Of a stretch of DNA of 10,169 nt, positions 7,022 to 10,169 are shown piece after piece. The stretch is from an uncultured Collinsella sp. GTDB lineage: Bacteria; Actinomycetota; Coriobacteriia; Coriobacteriales; Coriobacteriaceae. The notes under the pieces are model-generated. The model saw only the letters and a list, made by a program, of their open reading frames with translations. It was not told the DNA's origin and ran no database searches. The position numbers were made by a program, and so were the translations under genes. Every line of letters begins with the position of its first letter. Within the stretch, counting starts at the first letter, position 1. The stretch spans positions 1 through 10,169 of the forward strand of contig UQXP01000055.1 of the NCBI GenBank assembly GCA_900545055.1, written 5' to 3'.

Positions 7022-7054
7022 CCACCACAAAGGTGCCTGTCCCCATTGTGGTGG
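7022..7054. repeat. Hairpin repeat related to the 2989-3015 palindrome
   Basis: CCACCACAA (7022-7030) and TTGTGGTGG (7046-7054) form a perfect 9-bp stem around a 15-base loop. The minus strand of the loop region reads GGGGACAGGCACCTTTGTGG, which shares GGGACAG and CCTTTGT in the same order with the 27-bp palindrome at 2989-3015. It lies just after the sortase stop. No T-run follows on either strand, so a terminator role is unlikely. Confidence 0.5.
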
Positions 7055-7068
7055 CTCTGAACGATGTC

Positions 7069-8007
7069 CTATGCCGAGGCCTTGGCCTTGCGGCGCTTGC
7101 GGACCGCGTGGATCACGATGTCCAGCAGCAACAGCACAATGGCTACGACCACGATGAGCACGGCAAACTCGCGCTTGCCCCAGTGGCGGCCGGCCAGCGA
7201 CTTTTGCTTGTCGACGTCCTTCTTGTTGTACTTGGTGCGCACGCAATGCACCAGCAGGCGATGGTCGTTCACGCCGTAGGGCGTGCAGGTGACGAGCGTC
7301 ACCTTGTCGGCGCCGGGCTCAATGGTCAGCGACTCCATCTCCTCGGGCAGCACCACCTCGGAGTCCACCATCTTGTAAGCGAGCGTCTTGTTCATGGTGT
7401 GCAGCAGCACCAGGTCGCCGGGCTCCAGCGAGTGGATGTCGTCGAACATGCTCAAGTTGCGCATGCCCGAGTGCGCGGTGAGAACGCAATGCGTCGAGGT
7501 GCCGCCCACCGGCAGGCTCGTGCCCTCCAGGTGGCCGACGCCCGCCATAAGGACTTCTTCGCTCGTGCCGTGGTAGATGGGCATGCTCACATCGATGGAG
7601 GGGATCTCGACCCAGCTCATCATGGGGTCGCGGTCAAAGATGAGCTGCTGGGCGTAGGGCTCGATCTGGTCGGCGGGAAGCTCGGTGGCCTCGCCCGCCA
7701 GCTGCTCGTTAAAGGAGCGCGCCTGGAGCAGGATGCGCTCGCGCTCCTCGGCAGACAGCGCGTCCACGGTGCTGGACACGGTGCTGATCTGGTTGAACAC
7801 GCCCGAGGCCTCGAGCCGGTCCAAGATCCACGGCCAGGTCATAAGGCCAACGCCAATAAGGATAATGACGATGGTGATGAGCCGGTCGGCCCAACGCGGC
7901 AGCCGTTTGCGACGACGCTTGGGCTTTGGTTGAGGTTTGAGCTGGGGACTTGAGCCACCGTTGTCCACGGCGCTGTTGCTCTTCATATGTTTGGCGCCCT
8001 GCACCAT
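7069..8007 (-). CDS. Class C-like sortase (LPXTG transpeptidase)
   Basis: Sortases cut LPXTG-type sorting signals and join surface proteins to each other (pilus building, class C) or to the cell wall. The 312-residue product has a basic cytoplasmic head (PKPKRRRKRLPRW), an N-terminal membrane segment at about 43-62 and the sortase core. The core shows WVEIPSIDVSMPIYHGTSEE (132-151), GVGHLEGTSLPVGG (156-169), H179 in LTAHSG, C241 in TLVTCTPYG and R250 in NDHRLLV: the complete His-Cys-Arg triad. A second membrane segment (about 281-302) and the RKRRKAKASA tail are typical of class C. The usual DP(W/F) lid motif is not obvious; DPMM (127-130) is the nearest. The ATG at 8005-8007 follows AGAGGAG at 9 bases. 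No pilin or LPXTG substrate gene lies beside it in this window. Confidence 0.93.
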   Translation of the reverse strand: MVQGAKHMKSNSAVDNGGSSPQLKPQPKPKRRRKRLPRWADRLITIVIILIGVGLMTWPWILDRLEASGVFNQISTVSSTVDALSAEERERILLQARSFNEQLAGEATELPADQIEPYAQQLIFDRDPMMSWVEIPSIDVSMPIYHGTSEEVLMAGVGHLEGTSLPVGGTSTHCVLTAHSGMRNLSMFDDIHSLEPGDLVLLHTMNKTLAYKMVDSEVVLPEEMESLTIEPGADKVTLVTCTPYGVNDHRLLVHCVRTKYNKKDVDKQKSLAGRHWGKREFAVLIVVVAIVLLLLDIVIHAVRKRRKAKASA

Positions 8008-8045
8008 CGCCGGTCACTCCTCTAAAGCTCAGGTTGTCTAAACAA

Positions 8046-8051
8046 ATAATA
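8046..8051 (-). promoter_or_regulatory. Possible -10 box of the sortase gene
   Basis: Minus-strand TATTAT lies about 40 bases upstream of the sortase start and well clear of its ribosome binding site (8017-8023). No good -35 hexamer accompanies it, so this is a weak call from composition and position. Confidence 0.3.
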
Positions 8052-8125
8052 GCCGATTCGCGAGCCCTATGTGCCACCACTCGGACAACGGAGTCGGCTG
8101 CGCTACCCGCGCAACGTAACCCCAC

Positions 8126-8899
8126 TCAACCAATCAGGCCATATGTTGCTTTCATCGTCTCGAGCAGCTGTATCATCGTCACTCCCGCAACCCCGATCTG
8201 CTTCAGATTGATGTCACTTGCCTCACAGTCTTTAACAAACGCAAGCATATCTTCCTTCAGCTCTTCGACCAGGTTGATGCCCGCCGACTCGCCAAGCAGC
8301 TGAGCAAGCCTCAGCGCATCGCGTTTATGCTTTTTGACCTTCCTCGAGTCAACGTTCTCCCCAGCTTCCCTTCTAGCTTTTAGGTCGAGATACGCCTTCG
8401 CTTTGAACGGGACAATGTATTCCGTATCCAAGACCGAAACACCGTCTACGGTTCGAATTCCCTGAAGAAACAAGTTGTAATAAGCATCGTCTAACAAAAT
8501 AGCCGAAAGACTGCTTATGTTTTCATCAACGTGAATTGGCGTCACATCAACTCCCTCACGACCCTTTAGAAAGTCGGGACACTTCGCGAAGAGCTCGATC
8601 ATATGGGGATAACCCGGCATCTTTGGTTCCGTAAACCGATAAAAACACGAGGCTTCGCTTTCGCCCCAGCCGCAGCGGTAGCCGCCATCACGCACCAAGG
8701 TCCATATGGCTTCGGCCGTCTGAGGCAGCCGGTCATCGGCGACAATGACCACATCAAAATCGTGAGTCATCCTAAACGAAAGTCCCGCCTCCGCGAGCAA
8801 AATGTCGCATGCCGTGCCGCCGATAAGGGCATACGATCCTGCAGCTTCTTGCATATGCTGCCGAAATTCTTGGAGACCTTCTACAGCGCTTCCTGCCAT
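8126..8899 (-). CDS. AbiEii-like nucleotidyltransferase, putative toxin
   Basis: The 257-residue product looks like a nucleotidyltransferase-fold protein of the AbiEii/AbiGii-like superfamily. ALIGGTACDILL (24-35) carries the G-G-T turn, and RMTHDFDVV (43-51) supplies the D47-x-D49 metal-binding pair. MIELF (100-104), with E102, could supply the third acidic residue. The C-terminal part contains PFKAKAYLDL (164-173) and a basic SRKVKKHKRD stretch, as in proteins annotated in this group. In AbiE systems the enzyme is a toxin that modifies RNA; whether this one does so is inference. The ATG at 8897-8899 has GGAAGGGAA just upstream, inside the preceding gene, and the two genes overlap by 19 bp, so they are probably translated together. 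No clear terminator follows. Confidence 0.7.
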   Translation of the reverse strand: MAGSAVEGLQEFRQHMQEAAGSYALIGGTACDILLAEAGLSFRMTHDFDVVIVADDRLPQTAEAIWTLVRDGGYRCGWGESEASCFYRFTEPKMPGYPHMIELFAKCPDFLKGREGVDVTPIHVDENISSLSAILLDDAYYNLFLQGIRTVDGVSVLDTEYIVPFKAKAYLDLKARREAGENVDSRKVKKHKRDALRLAQLLGESAGINLVEELKEDMLAFVKDCEASDINLKQIGVAGVTMIQLLETMKATYGLIG

Positions 8900-9849
8900 G
8901 GATATTCCCTTCCAAACATGTGATCGAGTTCAAGCTGAATTCGTTCATCGTCGATTGCCGCCAAAGATAGCGCAAGTGAAATGTCGTCGATACGGGAGGA
9001 GTCGGCAAACACGGGCGCATAGCGCCACACTTGGATCATCGCCGTTTCGTTCTCTGGCAGCTCCCCGTCTGCGACTTCAAGGTCACGCAGGTCACGCCAT
9101 GCACTTCTTAAGACGGCCTTTTGCTCCATGCCCGGCGCAGCGAGCATCGAACGCGCGGCGAGCGCCGTCTCCCCGGCGTCAACAAGACAGTCGATCTGCG
9201 GCGTCTTCCTTGCAAAAAAGACCTTCGAGACAGGCGAGGAGAGCTCTGCCATGTGCTCACTGAGCAGAAGATCCACGGCAACGGGGAACACAATGACACG
9301 CCGTTCGCGCCGTTCGCGCCTTGCGAGCCCCCTGTCTACAAGCTCGGTTATGGCCTCACTCGCGCGGCTTGCCGAAATCCCAAGCGCACGACAAAGGTCA
9401 TCGGAATGATATGACTCCTGCCCTGCTCCCCAGATTGCGGCAGCCTGCGCGTTGGGTGACATCTTGGTCGCGCGATTATGAAATCTAGTGCCGCCCCTCT
9501 CCGTGCAGGCCGCGCCCATAAATGGAAGAAAGGCCTGTCTACCAGGGCAAACAAAGGGGATTCCTTGTGCGACCAATGCCTTGCGTTGGCGCGCATCGGC
9601 ATCAGGAAACGAAACGACGACAGGAGCCTCCACACGCAAGGCTAGCTGGCTATAGACTCTCTTAGCCTCGGGGAGCCCGACGCCAGTAGGCAAACTTGCA
9701 AGCAAAAAAGAAAAACCATTTGCGTCAACGGCGCGGACCTCAATCGACCGCAGATGCAGCGGCAAGCGTGCGGATCCAGGCCAAGTTTTAGCCTTGGCGG
9801 AGAGGCCCAGTGCTTCTTGTAAGTAGGCAAGCGCTTCGTTCATTTCCAT
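8881..9849 (-). CDS. Winged-helix DNA-binding protein, putative antitoxin/regulator partner
   Basis: The product has 322 residues if it starts at the ATG at 9847-9849. Residues 1-125 form a domain of unknown fold containing GIPFVCPGRQAFLPFMGA (96-113). A MarR-like winged helix follows at about 131-190 (SDDLCRALGISASRASEAI, then LVDRGLARRERRERR). The C-terminal 130 residues are unassigned. This partner overlaps and precedes the nucleotidyltransferase, so an AbiEi-like antitoxin and autorepressor role is plausible, but I do not recognise a named family. Start choice is uncertain: ATGs at 9849 and 9843 both have weak ribosome binding sites, but a perfect TATAAT at 9880-9885 argues for a start below it. 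A longer in-frame version beginning with TTG at 9969 would run across that promoter. Confidence 0.72.
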   Translation of the reverse strand: MEMNEALAYLQEALGLSAKAKTWPGSARLPLHLRSIEVRAVDANGFSFLLASLPTGVGLPEAKRVYSQLALRVEAPVVVSFPDADARQRKALVAQGIPFVCPGRQAFLPFMGAACTERGGTRFHNRATKMSPNAQAAAIWGAGQESYHSDDLCRALGISASRASEAITELVDRGLARRERRERRVIVFPVAVDLLLSEHMAELSSPVSKVFFARKTPQIDCLVDAGETALAARSMLAAPGMEQKAVLRSAWRDLRDLEVADGELPENETAMIQVWRYAPVFADSSRIDDISLALSLAAIDDERIQLELDHMFGREYPWQEAL

Positions 9850-9861
9850 CTTTTTCGCTTG

Positions 9862-9906
9862 ATTCCAGTATTTATTGGAATTATACATAATTTTTGGAAA
9901 TGACAA
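9862..9906 (-). promoter_or_regulatory. Promoter and candidate operator of the winged-helix/nucleotidyltransferase pair
   Basis: On the minus strand TTGTCA (9906-9901) and a perfect TATAAT (9885-9880) are separated by 15 bases, slightly short. Directly overlapping and following the -10 is an inverted repeat ATTCCA (9881-9876) and TGGAAT (9867-9862) around 8 bases. A third TTCCA lies between -35 and -10. This is a suitable place for the winged-helix protein to repress its own operon, as AbiEi-type antitoxins do at inverted repeats. Confidence 0.5.
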
Positions 9907-9984
9907 GATTTCTTTCGGGCATAGGCCCGGGTTAGCCCGTATTTGAGTTTTCAAAATATCTCGAATCAACTGAGCGATTCGGGA

Positions 9985-9990
9985 TACAAT
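9985..9990 (+). promoter_or_regulatory. Possible -10 box of the small RNA candidate
   Basis: TACAAT lies 6-7 bases before the first base of the 8-bp stem that begins the predicted RNA. No good -35 hexamer is present at 16-18 bases, so the call depends on the placement relative to the structure and terminator. Confidence 0.4.
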
Positions 9991-9995
9991 GTTTA

Positions 9996-10093
9996 TAGAA
10001 AACGACGCATCCCGCGTAAGTGTTAAGGAGCGCGGGCAGCCTAGTTTTCTAACGTGTTAAACGGCCGGGCTGCAACCCCGGCCGTTTTTATTT
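9996..10093 (+). ncRNA. Candidate structured small RNA, about 95 nt
   Basis: Three nested or sequential stems follow one another on the plus strand. An outer stem TAGAAAAC (9996-10003) pairs with GTTTTCTA (10044-10051). An inner stem CCCGCG (10011-10016) pairs with CGCGGG (10031-10036), with internal loops on both sides. A terminator hairpin follows at 10059-10087. The inner loop exposes AAGGAG (10025-10030), a ribosome-binding-site-like sequence, but no start codon follows at a useful distance. The -10 box at 9985-9990 would start transcription at about the first base of the outer stem. No plus-strand gene follows, so a riboswitch or attenuator is unlikely. I do not recognise the family. Confidence 0.5.
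10059..10093 (+). terminator. Rho-independent terminator, plus strand
   Basis: AAACGGCCGGG (10059-10069) and CCCGGCCGTTT (10077-10087) form a perfect 11-bp stem with a 7-base loop, followed by TTTTTATTT (the T-run starts within the stem at 10085). The T-run is clearly better on the plus strand. On the minus strand only TTTAAC follows, so it may also act weakly on the gene ending at 10088. Confidence 0.8.
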
Positions 10094-10169
10094 GCGCTTG
10101 CGGCGCAAACGCCGAGAACCGTCCGCACCGCGCGTGCGCCTACGGACCTTAAACCGAACCTCATACGAG
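10088..10169 (-). CDS. Possible C-terminal end of an unidentified protein (runs off the window edge)
   Basis: A minus-strand frame is open from the window edge to a TAA at 10088-10090, encoding 26 residues. The tail begins SYEVRFKVRRRT and ends RRLRRKRK. Such strongly basic tails are common at the cytoplasmic end of membrane proteins, but nothing here identifies a family. A stem-loop begins at once after the stop codon, which supports a true gene end. The piece is too short to exclude chance. Confidence 0.4.
   Translation of the reverse strand, partial: SYEVRFKVRRRTRGADGSRRLRRKRK

Noticed and set aside
7009..7953. Plus-strand open frame (314 codons) opposite the sortase
   Set aside because: It mirrors the sortase gene and encodes a His/Ala/Gly/Leu-rich sequence without domains.
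9916..9939. CGGGC ... GCCCG inverted repeat with a central CCCGGG, between the two divergent promoters
   Set aside because: The arms are short (5 bp) and it has no T-run or clear relation to either promoter; chance pairing in GC-rich DNA is likely.
9850..9969. 40-residue N-terminal extension of the winged-helix protein from a TTG at 9967-9969, containing IRANPGLCPKEIL, which looks faintly helix-turn-helix-like
   Set aside because: It has no ribosome binding site and would cross a good -35/-10 pair. It remains possible if the promoter call is wrong.

Overview
The window looks like a piece of chromosome from a Coriobacteriia-type actinobacterium, with Collinsella or a close relative as the best guess. 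This rests on the GC-rich, strongly biased codon use of the housekeeping genes, the gatC-gatA-gatB tRNA amidotransferase operon, a class C-like sortase and an AraC regulator divergent from an ABC exporter-type half-transporter. No rRNA, tRNA, IS element or CRISPR array was seen, so the taxonomic call is an inference from gene content and style.

Layout, left to right. (1) 1-1425: the 5' end of an ABC transporter permease/ATPase gene on the minus strand, divergent from an AraC-family regulator on the plus strand, with a repeat-bearing 114-bp control region between them. (2) 1490-2854: a stand-alone AAA ATPase of the AAA_14/DUF4143 type (minus strand), preceded by a 75-bp inverted repeat that holds two CRP-like TGTGA-N6-TCACA sites. 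(3) 2949-3241: a non-coding stretch with a perfect 27-bp palindrome and two minus-strand hairpin terminators that end the gat operon. (4) 3242-6743: gatC-gatA-gatB on the minus strand, joined by two TAATG stop/start overlaps. GatB carries an extra segment of about 65 residues. (5) 6785-7068: non-coding, with 21-bp tandem units, a long hairpin that probably terminates the sortase gene, and a palindrome related to the one in region 3. (6) 7069-8007: a lone class C-like sortase (minus). (7) 8126-9849: a two-gene unit (minus) encoding a winged-helix DNA-binding protein and an overlapping AbiEii-like nucleotidyltransferase, which resembles a toxin-antitoxin or phage-defence module, with its own promoter and a candidate operator. 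(8) 9985-10093: a candidate structured small RNA on the plus strand, promoter to terminator, divergent from that module. (9) 10088-10169: a possible C-terminal tail of another minus-strand gene.

How the genes work together. The three gat products form one enzyme that makes Gln-tRNA(Gln) and/or Asn-tRNA(Asn). The AraC regulator probably controls the divergent transporter, as is common for siderophore or metal ABC systems. The winged-helix/nucleotidyltransferase pair is translationally coupled and probably self-regulating. The DUF4143 ATPase and the two-gene module look less GC-rich than the gat genes and are the more accessory-looking parts of the window. The least explained items are the 75-bp operator-like repeat, the candidate small RNA beside the putative toxin-antitoxin pair, the GatB insertion and the two related palindromes.
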